Below, piece after piece: positions 22,409 to 34,355 of a stretch of 64,000 bases of DNA. The position numbers and the translations under genes are program-made. The stretch's first letter is position 1. Each line of letters opens with the position of its first letter. A model generated the notes under the pieces. The model did not search any database, was not told the origin of the DNA, and saw nothing but the letters and a program-made list of their open reading frames with translations. This DNA comes from Primula veris (Eukaryota; Streptophyta; Magnoliopsida; Ericales; Primulaceae): NCBI GenBank assembly GCA_963682055.1, contig OY821751.1, forward strand, positions 7,068,001 through 7,132,000, written 5' to 3'.

Positions 22409-22611
22409 GGAAGGTTGTGCATCTTCAATTCGTTTAAACCTCCCCGCCGTCCCGTTCGCTTCCCAAGAACCGACCGGTTTAGTTTCTCTCTTTACAAAAA
22501 TTTATATTAATTATTCAAAATAATTGGAAAGGATAACGTAATAAGATTAAATAACAAACGGCATGGAAAAAATATATAAATAAAAATATTACACAAAAAA
22601 AAAACAAAAAA

Positions 22612-22729
22612 GGGTGCAACACGAGGACTTCCCAGGGGGTCACCCATCCTAGTACTACTCTCGCCCAAGCACACTCAACTGCGGAGTTCTGATGAGATCC
22701 GGTGCATTAGTGCTGGTATGATCGCACCC
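22612..22729 (-). rRNA. 5S rRNA gene, unit 68 (S)
   Basis: Full length. Changes: p54 A>G (A box), p35 C>T. Confidence 0.95.
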
Positions 22730-22953
22730 GGAAGGTTGTGCATCTTCAATTCGTTTAAACCTCCCCGCCGTCCCGTTCGCTTCCCAAGAACCGACCGGTT
22801 TAGTTTCTCTCTTTACAAAAATTTATATTAATTATTCAAAATAATTGGAAAGGATAACGTAATAAGATTAAATAACAAACGGCATGGAAAAAATATATAA
22901 ATAAAAATATTACACAAAAAACGAGAAGTTGATGCGAAAAAAAAAACAAAAAA

Positions 22954-23071
22954 GGGTGCAACACGAGGACTTCCCAGGGGGTCACCCATCCTAGTACTAC
23001 TCTCGCCCAAGCACACTTAACTGCGGAGTTCTGATGTGATCTGGTGCATTAGTGCTGGTATGATGGCACCC
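22954..23071 (-). rRNA. 5S rRNA gene, unit 69 (Lg)
   Basis: Full length. Changes: p35 C>A, p30 G>A, p7 G>C. Confidence 0.94.
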
Positions 23072-23274
23072 GGAAGGTTGTGCATCTTCAATTCGTTTAA
23101 ACCTCCCCGCCGTCCCGTTCGCTTCCCAAGTACCGACCGGTTTAGTTTCTCTCTTTACAAAAATTTATATTAATTATTCAAAATAATTGGAAAGGATAAC
23201 GTAATAAGATTAAATAACAAACGGCATGGAAAAAATATATAAATAAAAATATTACACAAAAAAAAAACAAAAAA

Positions 23275-23392
23275 GGGTGCAACACGAGGACTTCCCAGGG
23301 GGTCACCCATCCTAGTACTACTCTCGCCCAAGCACACTCAACTGCGGAGTTCTGATGAGATCCGGTGCATTAGTGCTGGTATGATCGCACCC
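23275..23392 (-). rRNA. 5S rRNA gene, unit 70 (S)
   Basis: p54 A>G, p35 C>T; near copy of unit 68. The spacer upstream of it has one C fewer (GCTTCCAAG). Confidence 0.95.
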
Positions 23393-23616
23393 GGAAGGTT
23401 GTGCATCTTCAATTCGTTTAAACCTCCCCGCCGTCCCGTTCGCTTCCAAGAACCGACCGGTTTAGTTTCTCTCTTTACAAAAATTTATATTAATTATTCA
23501 AAATAATTGGAAAGGATAACGTAATAAGATTAAATAACAAACGGCATGGAAAAAATATATAAATAAAAATATTACACAAAAAACGAGAAGTTGATGCGAA
23601 AAAAAAAAACAAAAAA

Positions 23617-23734
23617 GGGTGCAACACGAGGACTTCCCAGGGGGTCACCCATCCTAGTACTACTCTCGCCCAAGCACACTTAACTGCGGAGTTCTGATGG
23701 GATCCGGTGCATTAGTGCAGGTATGATCGCACCG
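23617..23734 (-). rRNA. 5S rRNA gene, unit 71 (Lg)
   Basis: Full length. Changes: p16 A>T, p1 G>C. Confidence 0.95.
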
Positions 23735-23959
23735 GGAAGGTTGCGCATCTTCAATTCGTTTAAACCTCCCCGCCGTCCCGTTCGCTTCCCAAGAACCGAC
23801 CGGTTTAGTTTCTCTCTTTACAAAAATTTATATTAATTATTCAAAATAATTGGAAAGGATAACGTAATAAGATTAAATAACAAACGGCATGGAAAAAATA
23901 TATAAATAAAAATATTACACAAAAAACGAGAAGTTGATGCGAAAAAAAAAAACAAAAAA

Positions 23960-24077
23960 GGGTGCAACACGAGGACTTCCCAGGGGGTCACCCATCCTAG
24001 TACTACTCTCGCCCAAGCACACTTAACTGCGGAGTTCTGATGGGATCCGGTGCATTAGTGCTGGTATGATCGCACCG
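23960..24077 (-). rRNA. 5S rRNA gene, unit 72 (Lg)
   Basis: Full length. Change: p1 G>C. Confidence 0.96.
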
Positions 24078-24280
24078 GGAAGGTTGCGCATCTTCAATTT
24101 GTTTAAACCTCCCCGCCGTCCCGTTCGCTTCCCAAGAACCGACCGGTTTAGTTTCTGTCTTTAACAAAATTTATATTAATTATTCAAAATAATTGGAAAG
24201 GATAACGTAATAAGATTAAATAACAAACGGCATGGAAAAAATATATAAATAAAAATATTACACAAAAAAAAAACAAAAAA

Positions 24281-24398
24281 GGGTGCAACACGAGGACTTC
24301 CCAGGGGGTCACCCATCCTAGTACTACTCTCGCCCAAGCAAACTTAACTGCGGAGTTATGATGGGATCCGGTGCATTAGTGCTGGTATGATCGCACCG
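24281..24398 (-). rRNA. 5S rRNA gene, unit 73 (S)
   Basis: Full length. Changes: p58 G>T (A box), p41 G>T, p1 G>C. Confidence 0.94.
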
Positions 24399-24623
24399 GG
24401 AAGATTGCGCATCTTCAATTCGTTTAAACCTCCCCGCCGTCCCGTTCGCTTCCCAAGAACCGACCGGTTTAGTTTCTGTCTTTAACAAAATTTATATTAA
24501 TTATTCAAAATAATTGGAAAGGATAACGTAATAAGATTAAATAACAAACGGCATGGAAAAAATATATAAATAAAAATATTACACAAAAAACGAGAAGTTG
24601 ATGCGAAAAAAAAAAACAAAAAA

Positions 24624-24741
24624 GGGTGCAACACGAGGACTTCCCAGGGGGTCACCCATCCTAGTACTACTCTCGCCCAAGCACACTTAACTGCGGAGTT
24701 CTGATGGGATCCGGTGCATTAGTGCTGGTATGATCGCACCG
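24624..24741 (-). rRNA. 5S rRNA gene, unit 74 (Lg)
   Basis: p1 G>C; trimer copy of unit 71 without its p16 change. Confidence 0.96.
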
Positions 24742-24966
24742 GGAAGGTTGCGCATCTTCAATTCGTTTAAACCTCCCCGCCGTCCCGTTCGCTTCCCAAG
24801 AACCGACCGGTTTAGTTTCTCTCTTTACAAAAATTTATATTAATTATTCAAAATAATTGGAAAGGATAACGTAATAAGATTAAATAACAAACGGCATGGA
24901 AAAAATATATAAATAAAAATATTACACAAAAAACGAGAAGTTGATGCGAAAAAAAAAAACAAAAAA

Positions 24967-25084
24967 GGGTGCAACACGAGGACTTCCCAGGGGGTCACCC
25001 ATCCTAGTACTACTCTCGCCCAAGCACACTTAACTGCGGAGTTCTGATGGGATCCGGTGCATTAGTGCTGGTATGATCGCACCG
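24967..25084 (-). rRNA. 5S rRNA gene, unit 75 (Lg)
   Basis: p1 G>C; trimer copy of unit 72. Confidence 0.96.
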
Positions 25085-25287
25085 GGAAGGTTGCGCATCT
25101 TCAATTCGTTTAAACCTCCCCGCCGTCCCGTTCGCTTCCCAAGAACCGACCGGTTTAGTTTCTGTCTTTAACAAAATTTATATTAATTATTCAAAATAAT
25201 TGGAAAGGATAACGTAATAAGATTAAATAACAAACGGCATGGAAAAAATATATAAATAAAAATATTACACAAAAAAAAAACAAAAAA

Positions 25288-25405
25288 GGGTGCAACACGA
25301 GGACTTCCCAGGGGGTCACCCATCCTAGTACTACTCTCGCCCAAGCACACTTAACTGCGGAGTTATGATGGGATCTGGTGCATTAGTGCTGGTATGATCG
25401 CACCG
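25288..25405 (-). rRNA. 5S rRNA gene, unit 76 (S)
   Basis: p41 G>T, p30 G>A, p1 G>C; trimer copy of unit 73. Confidence 0.94.
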
Positions 25406-25608
25406 GGAAGATTGCGCATCTTCAATTCGTTTAAACCTCCCCGCCGTCCCGTTCGCTTCCCAAGAACCGACCGGTTTAGTTTCTGTCTTTAACAAAATTT
25501 ATATTAATTATTCAAAATAATTGGAAAGGATAACGTAATAAGATTAAATAACAAACGGCATGGAAAAAATATATAAATAAAAATATTACACAAAAAAAAA
25601 ACAAAAAA

Positions 25609-25726
25609 GGGTGCAACACGAGGACTTCCCAGGGGGTCACCCATCCTAGTACTACTCTCGCCCAAGCACACTTAACTGCGGAGTTCTGATGAGATCCGGT
25701 GCATTAGTGATGGTATGATCGCACCC
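25609..25726 (-). rRNA. 5S rRNA gene, unit 77 (S)
   Basis: Full length. Changes: p35 C>T, p17 G>T. Confidence 0.95.
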
Positions 25727-25951
25727 GGAAGGTTGTGCATCTTCAATTCGTTTAAACCTCCCCGCCGTCCCGTTCGCTTCCCAAGAACCGACCGGTTTAG
25801 TTTCTCTCTTTACAAAAATTTATATTAATTATTCAAAATAATTGGAAAGGATAACGTAATAAGATTAAATAACAAACGGCATGGAAAAAATATATAAATA
25901 AAAATATTACACAAAGAACGAGAAGTTGATGCGAAAAAAAAAAACAAAAAA

Positions 25952-26069
25952 GGGTGCAACACGAGTACTTCCCAGGGGGTCACCCATCCTAGTACTACTC
26001 TCGCCCAAGCACACTTAACTGCGGAGTTCTGATGGTATCCGGTGCATTAGTGCTGGTATGATCGCACCC
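25952..26069 (-). rRNA. 5S rRNA gene, unit 78 (Lg)
   Basis: Full length. Changes: p104 C>A, p34 C>A. Confidence 0.95.
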
Positions 26070-26293
26070 GGAAGGTGGTGCATCTTCAATTCGTTTAAAC
26101 CTCCCCGCCGTCCCGTTCGCTTCCCAAGAACCGACCGGTTTAGTTTCTCTCTTTACAAAAATTTATATTAATTATTCAAAATAATTGGAAAGGATAACGT
26201 AATAAGATTAAATAACAAACGGCATGGAAAAAATATATAAATAAAAATATTACACAAAAAACGAGAAGTTGATGCGAAAAAAAAAACAAAAAA

Positions 26294-26411
26294 GGGTGCA
26301 ACACGAGGACTTCCCAGGGGGTCACCCATCCTACTACTACTCTCGCCCAAGCACACTTAACTGCGGAGCTCTGATGGGATCCGGTGCATTAGTGCTGGTA
26401 TGATCGCACCC
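26294..26411 (-). rRNA. 5S rRNA gene, unit 79 (Lg)
   Basis: Full length. Changes: p78 C>G, p43 A>G. Confidence 0.95.
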
Positions 26412-26597
26412 GGAAGGTTGTGCATCTTCAATTCGTTTAAACCTCTCCGCCGTCCCGTTCGCTTCCCAAGAACCGACCGGTTTAGTTTCTCTCTTTACAA
26501 AAATTTATATTAATTATTCAAAATAATTGGAAAGGATAACGTAATAAGATTAAATAACAAACGGCATGGAAAAAATATATAAATAAAAATATTACAC

Positions 26598-26614
26598 AAA
26601 AAAAAAACAAAAAA
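26598..26614 (-). terminator. Pol III terminator, S type (representative, unit 80)
   Basis: Six T, G, ten T, then directly TGTGTAATATT: the 21-bp insert of long units is missing. This looks like loss by recombination or slippage between the two T runs that flank the insert in long units. Confidence 0.85.
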
Positions 26615-26732
26615 GGGTGCAACACGAGGACTTCCCAGGGGGTCACCCATCCTAGTACTACTCTCGCCCAAGCACACTTAACTGCGGAGTTCTGATGGGA
26701 TCCGGTGCATTAGTGCTGGTATGATCGCACCC
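26615..26732 (-). rRNA. 5S rRNA gene, unit 80 (S)
   Basis: Consensus gene. Confidence 0.97.
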
Positions 26733-26956
26733 GGAAGGTGGTGCATCTTCAATTCGTTTAAACCTCCCCGCCGTCCCGTTCGCTTCCCAAGAACCGACCG
26801 GTTTAGTTTCTCTCTTTACAAAAATTTATATTAATTATTCAAAATAATTGGAAAGGATAACGTAATAAGATTAAATAACAAACGGCATGGAAAAAATATA
26901 TAAATAAAAATATTACACAAAAAACAAGAAGTTGATGCCAAAAAAAAAACAAAAGA

Positions 26957-27074
26957 GGGTGCAACACGAGGACTTCCCAGGGGGTCACCCATCCTAGTAC
27001 TACTCTCGCCCAAGCACACTTAACTGCGGAGTTCTGATGAGATCCGGTGCATTAGTGCTGGTATGATCGCACCC
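26957..27074 (-). rRNA. 5S rRNA gene, unit 81 (Lc)
   Basis: Full length. Change: p35 C>T. Confidence 0.96.
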
Positions 27075-27299
27075 GGAAGGTTGTGCATCTTCAATTCGTT
27101 TAAACCTCCCCGCCGTCCCGTTCGCTTCCCAAGAACCGACCGGTTTAGTTTCTCTCTTTACAAAAATTTATATTAATTATTCAAAATAATTGGAAAGGAT
27201 AACGTAATAAGATTAAATAACAAACGGCATGGAAAAAATATATAAATAAAAATATTACACAAAAAACGAGAAGTTGATGCGAAAAAAAAAAACAAAAAA

Positions 27300-27417
27300 G
27301 GGTGCAACACGAGGACTTCCCAGGGGGTCACCCATCCTAGTACTACTCTCGCCCAAGCACACTTAACTGCGGAGTTCTGATGGGATCCGGTGCATTAGTC
27401 CTGGTATGATCGCACCC
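27300..27417 (-). rRNA. 5S rRNA gene, unit 82 (Lg)
   Basis: Full length. Change: p18 C>G. Confidence 0.96.
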
Positions 27418-27641
27418 GGAAGGTTGGGCATCTTCAATTCGTTTAAACCTCCCCGCCGTCCCGTTCGCTTCCCAAGAACCGACCGGTTTAGTTTCTCTCT
27501 TTACAAAAATTTATATTAATTATTCAAAATAATTGGAAAGGATAACGTAATAAGATTAAATAACAAACGGCATGGAAAAAATATATAAATAAAAATATTA
27601 CACAAAAAACGAGAAGTTGATGCCAAAAAAAAAACAAAAGA

Positions 27642-27759
27642 GGGTGCAACACGAGGACTTCCCAGGGGGTCACCCATCCTAGTACTACTCTCGCCCAAGC
27701 ACACTTAACTGCGGAGTTCTGATGAGATCCGGTGCATTAGTGCTGGTATGATCGCACCC
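27642..27759 (-). rRNA. 5S rRNA gene, unit 83 (Lc)
   Basis: p35 C>T, and upstream -1 C>T. Confidence 0.96.
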
Positions 27760-27984
27760 AGAAGGTTGTGCATCTTCAATTTGTTTAAACCTCCCCGCCG
27801 TCCCGTTCGCTTCCCAAGAACCGACCGGTTTAGTTTCTCTCTTTACAAAAATTTATATTAATTATTCAAAATAATTGGAAAGGATAACGTAATAAGATTA
27901 AATAACAAACGGCATGGAAAAAATATATAAATAAAAATATTACACAAAAAACGAGAAGTTGATGCGAAAAAAAAAAACAAAAAA

Positions 27985-28102
27985 GGGTGCAACACGAGGA
28001 CTTCCCAGGGGGTCACCCATCCTAGTACTGCTCTCGCCCAAGCACACTTAACTGCGGAGTTCTGATGGGATCCGGTGCATTAGTCCTGGTATGATCGCAT
28101 CC
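27985..28102 (-). rRNA. 5S rRNA gene, unit 84 (Lg)
   Basis: Full length. Changes: p73 T>C, p18 C>G, p3 G>A. Confidence 0.94.
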
Positions 28103-28326
28103 GGAAGGTTGGGCATCTTCAATTCGTTTAAACCTCCCCGCCGTCCCGTTCGCTTCCCAAGAACCGACCGGTTTAGTTTCTCTCTTTACAAAAATTTATA
28201 TTAATTATTCAAAATAATTGGAAAGGATAACGTAATAAGATTAAATAACAAACGGCATGGAAAAAATATATAAATAAAAATATTACACAAAAAACGAGAA
28301 GTTGATGCCAAAAAAAAAACAAAAGA

Positions 28327-28444
28327 GGGTGCAACACGAGGACTTGCCAGGGGGTCACCCATCCTAGTACTACTCTCGCCCAAGCACACTTAACTGCGGA
28401 GTTCTGATGAGATCCGGTGCATTAGTGCTGGTATGATCGCACCC
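28327..28444 (-). rRNA. 5S rRNA gene, unit 85 (Lc)
   Basis: p99 G>C, p35 C>T, upstream -1 C>T. Confidence 0.95.
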
Positions 28445-28668
28445 AGAAGGTTGTGCATCTTCAATTTGTTTAAACCTCCCCGCCGTCCCGTTCGCTTCCC
28501 AAGAACCGACCGGTTTAGTTTCTCTCTTTACAAAAATTTATATTAATTATTCAAAATAATTGGAAAGGATAACGTAATAAGATTAAATAACAAACGGCAT
28601 GGAAAAAATATATAAATAAAAATATTACACAAAAAACGAGAAGTTGATGCGAAAAAAAAAAACAAAAA

Positions 28669-28786
28669 GGGTGCAACACGAGGACTTCCCAGGGGGTCAC
28701 CTATCCTAGTACTACTCTCGCCCAAGCACACTTAACTGCGGAGTTCTGATGGGATCCGGTGCATTAGTGCTGGTATGATCGCACCC
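28669..28786 (-). rRNA. 5S rRNA gene, unit 86 (Lg)
   Basis: Full length. Change: p85 G>A in the C box. Confidence 0.96.
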
Positions 28787-29010
28787 GGAAGGTTGGGCAT
28801 CTTCAATTCGTTTAAACCTCTCCGCCGTCCCGTTCGCTTCCCAAGAACCGACCGGTTTAGTTTCTCTCTTTACAAAAATTTATATTAATTATTCAAAATA
28901 ATTGGAAAGGATAACGTAATAAGATTAAATAACAAACGGCATGGAAAAAATATATAAATAAAAATATTACACAAAAAACGAGAAGTTGATGCGAAAAAAA
29001 AAACAAAAAA

Positions 29011-29128
29011 GGGTGCAACACGAGGACTTCCCAGGGGGTCACCCATCCTAGTACTACTCTCGCCCAAGCACACTTAACTGCGGAGTTCTGATGGGATCCG
29101 GTGCATTAGTGCTGGTATGATCACACCC
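29011..29128 (-). rRNA. 5S rRNA gene, unit 87 (Lg)
   Basis: Full length. Change: p6 C>T. Confidence 0.96.
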
Positions 29129-29331
29129 GGAAGGTTGCGCATCTTCAATTCGTTTAAACCTCCCCGCCGTCCCGTTCGCTTCCCAAGAACCGACCGGTTT
29201 AGTTTCTCTCTTTACAAAAATTTATATTAATTATTCAAAATAATTGGAAAGGAAAACGTAATAAGATTAAATAACAAACGGCATGGGAAAAATATATAAA
29301 TAAAAATATTACACAAAAAAAAAACAAAAAA

Positions 29332-29449
29332 GGGTGCAACACGAGGACTTCCCAGGGGGTCACCCATACTAGTACTACTCTCGCCCAAGCACACTTAACT
29401 GCGGAGTTCTTATGGGATCCGGTGCATTAGTGCTGGTATGATCGCACCC
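29332..29449 (-). rRNA. 5S rRNA gene, unit 88 (S)
   Basis: Full length. Changes: p82 G>T, p39 C>A. Confidence 0.95.
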
Positions 29450-29673
29450 GGAAGGTGGTGCATCTTCAATTCGTTTAAACCTCCCCGCCGTCCCGTTCGC
29501 TTCCCAAGAACCGACCGGTTTAGTTTCTCTCTTTACAAAAATTTATATTAATTATTCAAAATAATTGGAAAGGATAACGTAATAAGATTAAATAACAAAC
29601 GGCATGGAAAAAATATATAAATAAAAATATTACACAAAAAACGAGAAGTTGATGCCAAAAAAAAAACAAAAGA

Positions 29674-29791
29674 GGGTGCAACACGAGGACTTCCCAGGGG
29701 GTCACCCATCCTAGTACTACTCTCGCCCAAGCACACTTAACTGCGGAGTTCTGATGAGATCCGGTGCATTAGTGCTGGTATGATCGCACCC
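29674..29791 (-). rRNA. 5S rRNA gene, unit 89 (Lc)
   Basis: Full length. Change: p35 C>T. Confidence 0.96.
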
Positions 29792-30016
29792 GGAAGGTTG
29801 TGCATCTTCAATTCGTTTAAACCTCCCCGCCGTCCCGTTCGCTTCCCAAGAACCGACCGGTTTAGTTTCTCTCTTTACAAAAATTTATATTAATTATTCA
29901 AAATAATTGGAAAGGATAACGTAATAAGATTAAATAACAAACGGCATGGAAAAAATATATAAATAAAAATATTACACAAAAAACGAGAAGTTGATGCGAA
30001 AAAAAAAAACAAAAAA

Positions 30017-30134
30017 GGGTGCAACACGAGGACTTCCCAGGGGGTCAACCATCCTAGTACTACTCTCGCCCAAGCACACTTAACTGCGGAGTTCTGATGG
30101 GATCCGGTGCATTAGTCCTGGTATGATCGCACCC
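30017..30134 (-). rRNA. 5S rRNA gene, unit 90 (Lg)
   Basis: Full length. Changes: p87 G>T (C box), p18 C>G. Confidence 0.95.
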
Positions 30135-30337
30135 GGAAGGTTGGGCATCTTCAATTCGTTTAAACCTCCCCGCCGTCCCGTTCGCTTCCCAAGAACCGAC
30201 CGGTTTAGTTTCTCTCTTTACAAAAATTTATATTAATTATTCAAAATAATTGGAAAGGATAACGTAATAAGATTAAATAAAAAACGGCATGGAAAAAATA
30301 TATAAATAAAAATATTACACAAAAAAAAAACAAAAAA

Positions 30338-30455
30338 GGGTGCAACACGAGAACTACCCAGGGGGTCACCCATCTTAGTACTACTCTCGCCCAAGCACAC
30401 TTAACTGCGGAGTTCTGATGGGATCCAGTGCATTAGTGCTGGTATGATCACACCC
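30338..30455 (-). rRNA. 5S rRNA gene, unit 91 (S)
   Basis: Five changes: p104 C>T, p100 A>T, p81 G>A, p29 C>T, p6 C>T. One of the most diverged copies here. Confidence 0.92.
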
Positions 30456-30679
30456 GGAAGGTGGTGCATCTTCAATTCGTTTAAACCTCCCCGCCGTCCC
30501 GTTCGCTTCCCAAGAACCGACCGGTTTAGTTTCTCTCTTTACAAAAATTTATATTAATTATTCAAAATAATTGGAAAGGATAACGTAATAAGATTAAATA
30601 ACAAACGACATGGAAAAAATATATAAATAAAAATATTACACATAAAACGAGAAGTTGATGCCAAAAAAAAAACAAAAGA

Positions 30680-30797
30680 GGGTGCAACACGAGGACTTCC
30701 CAGGGGGTCACCCATCCTAGTACTACTCTCGCCCAAGCACACTTAACTGCGGATTTCTGATGGGATCCGGTGCATTAGTGCTGGTATGATCGCACCC
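30680..30797 (-). rRNA. 5S rRNA gene, unit 92 (Lc)
   Basis: p44 C>A; spacer marker ACATAAAACG. Confidence 0.96.
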
Positions 30798-31021
30798 GGA
30801 AGGTGGTGCATCTTCAATTCGTTTAAACCTCCCCGCCGTACCGTTCGCTTCCCAAGAACCGACCGGTTTAGTTTCTCTCTTTACAAAAATTTATATTAAT
30901 TATTCAAAATAATTGGAAAGGATAACGTAATAAGATTAAATAACAAACGGCATGGAAAAAATATATAAATAAAAATATTACACAAAAAACGAGAAGTTAA
31001 TGCCAAAAAAAAAACAAAAGA

Positions 31022-31139
31022 GGGTGCAACACGAGGACTTGCCAGGGGGTCACCCATCCTAGTACTACTCTCGCCCAAGCACACTTAACTGCGGAGTTCT
31101 GATGGGATCCGGTGCATTAGTGCTGGTATGATCGCACCC
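31022..31139 (-). rRNA. 5S rRNA gene, unit 93 (Lc)
   Basis: p99 G>C. Confidence 0.96.
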
Positions 31140-31341
31140 GGAAGGTTGTGCATCTTCAATTCGTTTAAACCTCCCCGCCGTCCCGTTCGCTTCCCAAGAA
31201 CCGACCGGTTTAGTTTCTCTCTTTACAAAAATTTATATTAATTATTCAAAATAATTGGAAAGGATAACGTAATAAGATTAAATAACAAACGGCATGGAAA
31301 AAATATATAAATAAAAATATTACACAAAAAAAAACAAAAAA

Positions 31342-31459
31342 TGGTGCAACACGAGGACTTCCCAGGAGGTCACCCATCCTAGTACTACTCTCGCCCAAGC
31401 ACACTTAACTGCGGATTTCTGATGGGATCCGGTGCATTAGTGCTGGTATGATCGCACCC
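31342..31459 (-). rRNA. 5S rRNA gene, unit 94 (S)
   Basis: p118 C>A, p93 C>T (the form I remember for plants), p44 C>A. Confidence 0.95.
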
Positions 31460-31683
31460 GGAAGGTGGTGCATCTTCAATTCGTTTAAACCTCCCCGCCG
31501 TCCCGTTCGCTTCCCAAGAACCGACCGGTTTAGTTTCTCTCTTTACAAAAATTTATATTAATTATTCAAAATAATTGGAAAGGATAACGTAATAAGATTA
31601 AATAACAAACGGCATGGAAAAAATTTATAAATAAAAATATTACACAAAAAACGAGAAGTTGATGCCAAAAAAAAAACAAAAGA

Positions 31684-31801
31684 GGGTGCAACACGAGGAC
31701 TTGCCAGGGGGTCACCCATCCTAGTACTACTCTCGCCCAAGCACACTTAACTGCGGAGTTCTGATGGGATCCGGTGCATTAGTGCTGGTATGATCGCACC
31801 C
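31684..31801 (-). rRNA. 5S rRNA gene, unit 95 (Lc)
   Basis: p99 G>C. Confidence 0.96.
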
Positions 31802-32004
31802 GGAAGGTTGTGCATCTTCAATTCGTTTAAACCTCCCCGCCGTCCCGTTCGCTTCCCAAGAACCGACCGGTTTAGTTTCTCTCTTTACAAAAATTTATAT
31901 TAATTATTCAAAATAATTGGAAAGGATAACGTAATAAGATTAAATAACAAACGGCATGGAAAAAATATATAAATAAAAATATTACACAAAAAAAAAACAA
32001 AAGA

Positions 32005-32122
32005 GGGTGCAACACGAGGACTTCCCAGGAGGTCACCCATCCTAGTACTACTCTCGCCCAAGCACACTTAACTGCGGATTTCTGATGGGATCCGGTGCAT
32101 TAGTGCTGGTATGATCGCACCC
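32005..32122 (-). rRNA. 5S rRNA gene, unit 96 (S)
   Basis: p93 C>T, p44 C>A. Terminator begins with CTCTTTT as in Lc units although the 21-bp insert is absent. Confidence 0.95.
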
Positions 32123-32346
32123 GGAAGGTGGTGCATCCTCAATTCGTTTAAACCTCCCCGCCGTCCCGTTCGCTTCCCAAGAACCGACCGGTTTAGTTTC
32201 TCTCTTTACAAAAATTTATATTAATTATTCAAAATAATTGGAAAGGATAACGTAATAAGATTAAATAACAAACGGCATGGAAAAAATATATAAATAAAAA
32301 TATTACACAAAAAACGAGAAGTTGATGCCAAAAAAAAAACAAAAGA

Positions 32347-32464
32347 GGGTGCAACACGAGGACTTGCCAGGGGGTCACCCATCCTAGTACTACTCTCGCC
32401 CAAGCACACTTAACTGCGGAGTTCTGATGGGATCCGGTGCATTAGTGCTGGTATGATCGCACCC
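32347..32464 (-). rRNA. 5S rRNA gene, unit 97 (Lc)
   Basis: p99 G>C. Confidence 0.96.
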
Positions 32465-32666
32465 GGAAGGTTGTGCATCTTCAATTCGTTTAAACCTCCC
32501 CGCCGTCCCGTTCGCTTCCCAAGAACCGACCGGTTTAGTTTCTCTCTTTACAAAAATTTATATTAATTATTCAAAATAATTGGAAAGGATAACGTAATAA
32601 GATTAAATAACAAACGGCATGGAAAAAATATATAAATAAAAATATTACACAAAAAAAAACAAAAAA

Positions 32667-32784
32667 GGGTGCAACACGAGGACTTCCCAGGAGGTCACCC
32701 ATCCTAGTACTACTCTCGCCCAAGCACACTTAACTGCGGATTTCTGATGGGATCCGGTGCATTAGTGCTGGTATGATCGCACCC
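32667..32784 (-). rRNA. 5S rRNA gene, unit 98 (S)
   Basis: p93 C>T, p44 C>A. Confidence 0.95.
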
Positions 32785-33008
32785 GGAAGGTGGTGCATCT
32801 TCAATTCGTTTAAACCTCCCCGCCGTCCCGTTCGCTTCCCAAGAACCGACCGGTTTAGTTTCTCTCTTTACAAAAATTTATATTAATTATTCAAAATAAT
32901 TGGAAAGGATAACGTAATAAGATTAAATAACAAACGGCATGGAAAAAATATATAAATAAAAATATTACACAAAAAACGAGAAGTTGATGCCAAAAAAAAA
33001 ACAAAAGA

Positions 33009-33126
33009 GGGTGCAACACGAGGACTTGCCAGGGGGTCACCCATCCTAGTACTACTCTCGCCCAAGCACACTTAACTGCGGAGTTCTGATGGGATCCGGT
33101 GCATTAGTGCTGGTATGATCGCACCC
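33009..33126 (-). rRNA. 5S rRNA gene, unit 99 (Lc)
   Basis: p99 G>C; upstream GAATGTTG variant. Confidence 0.96.
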
Positions 33127-33328
33127 GGAATGTTGTGCATCTTCAATTCGTTTAAACCTCCCCGCCGTCCCGTTCGCTTCCCAAGAACCGACCGGTTTAG
33201 TTTCTCTCTTTACACAAATTTATATTAATTATTCAAAATAATTGGAAAGGATAACGTAATAAGATTAAATAACAAACGGCATGGAAAAAATATATAAATA
33301 AAAATATTACACAAAAAAAAACAAAAAA

Positions 33329-33446
33329 GGGTGCAACACGAGGACTTCCCAGGAGGTCACCCATCCTAGTACTACTCTCGCCCAAGCACACTTAACTGCG
33401 GATTTCTGATGGGATCCGGTGCATTAGTGCTGGTATGATCGCACCC
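33329..33446 (-). rRNA. 5S rRNA gene, unit 100 (S)
   Basis: p93 C>T, p44 C>A. Confidence 0.95.
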
Positions 33447-33670
33447 GGAAGGTGGTGCATCCTCAATTCGTTTAAACCTCCCCGCCGTCCCGTTCGCTTC
33501 CCAAGAACCGACCGGTTTAGTTTCTCTCTTTACAAAAATTTATATTAATTATTCAAAATAATTGGAAAGGATAACGTAATAAGATTAAATAACAAACGGC
33601 ATGGAAAAAATATATAAATAAAAATATTACACAAAAAACGAGAAGTTGATGCCAAAAAAAAAACAAAAGA

Positions 33671-33788
33671 GGGTGCAACACGAGGACTTGCCAGGGGGTC
33701 ACCCATCCTAGTACTACTCTCGCCCAAGCACACTTAACTGCGGAGTTCTGATGGGATCCGGTGCATTAGTGCTGGTATGATCGCACCC
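33671..33788 (-). rRNA. 5S rRNA gene, unit 101 (Lc)
   Basis: p99 G>C. Confidence 0.96.
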
Positions 33789-34013
33789 GGAAGGTTGTGC
33801 ATCTTCAATTCGTTTAAACCTCCCCGCCGTCCCGTTCGCTTCCCAAGAACCGACCGGTTTAGTTTCTCTCTTTACAAAAATTTATATTAATTATTCAAAA
33901 TAATTGGAAAGGATAACGTAATAAGATTAAATAACAAACGGCATGGAAAAAATATATAAATAAAAATATTACACAAAAAACGAGAAGTTGATGCGAAAAA
34001 AAAAAACAAAAAA

Positions 34014-34131
34014 GGGTGCAACACGAGGACTTTCCAGGGGGTCACCCATCCTAGTACTACTCTCGCCCAAGCACACTTAACTGCGGAGTTCTGATGGGAT
34101 CTGGTGCATTAGTGCTGGTATGATCGCACCC
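34014..34131 (-). rRNA. 5S rRNA gene, unit 102 (Lg)
   Basis: p99 G>A, p30 G>A. Confidence 0.95.
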
Positions 34132-34355
34132 GGAAGGTTGTGCATCTTCAATTCGTTTAAACCTCCCCGCCGTCCCGTTCGCTTCCCAAGAACCGACCGG
34201 TTTAGTTTCTCTCTTTACAAAAATTTATATTAATTATTCAAAATAATTGGAAAGGATAACGTAATAAGATTAAATAACAAACGGCATGGAAAAAATATAT
34301 AAATAAAAATATTACACAAAAAACGAGAAGTTGATGCGAAAAAAAATACAAAAAA

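Larger units (their letters stand above)
23617..24623 (-). repeat. 1007-bp trimer, copy 1 (units 71-73)
   Basis: Two long units and one short unit, all with p1 C; the short unit also has p41 T and an upstream GAAGATTGCGC variant. Confidence 0.9.
24624..25608 (-). repeat. 1007-bp trimer, copy 2 (units 74-76)
   Basis: Same three units at an offset of 1007 bp. Confidence 0.9.
26957..28668 (-). repeat. 685-bp dimer repeat (units 81-85)
   Basis: Lc units with p35 T alternate with Lg units with p18 G at a 685-bp period. The same pair reappears as units 89-90. Confidence 0.85.
31022..33788 (-). repeat. 662-bp dimer repeat (units 93-101)
   Basis: Lc units with p99 C alternate with S units carrying p93 T and p44 A, at a 662-bp period. 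Confidence 0.9.
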
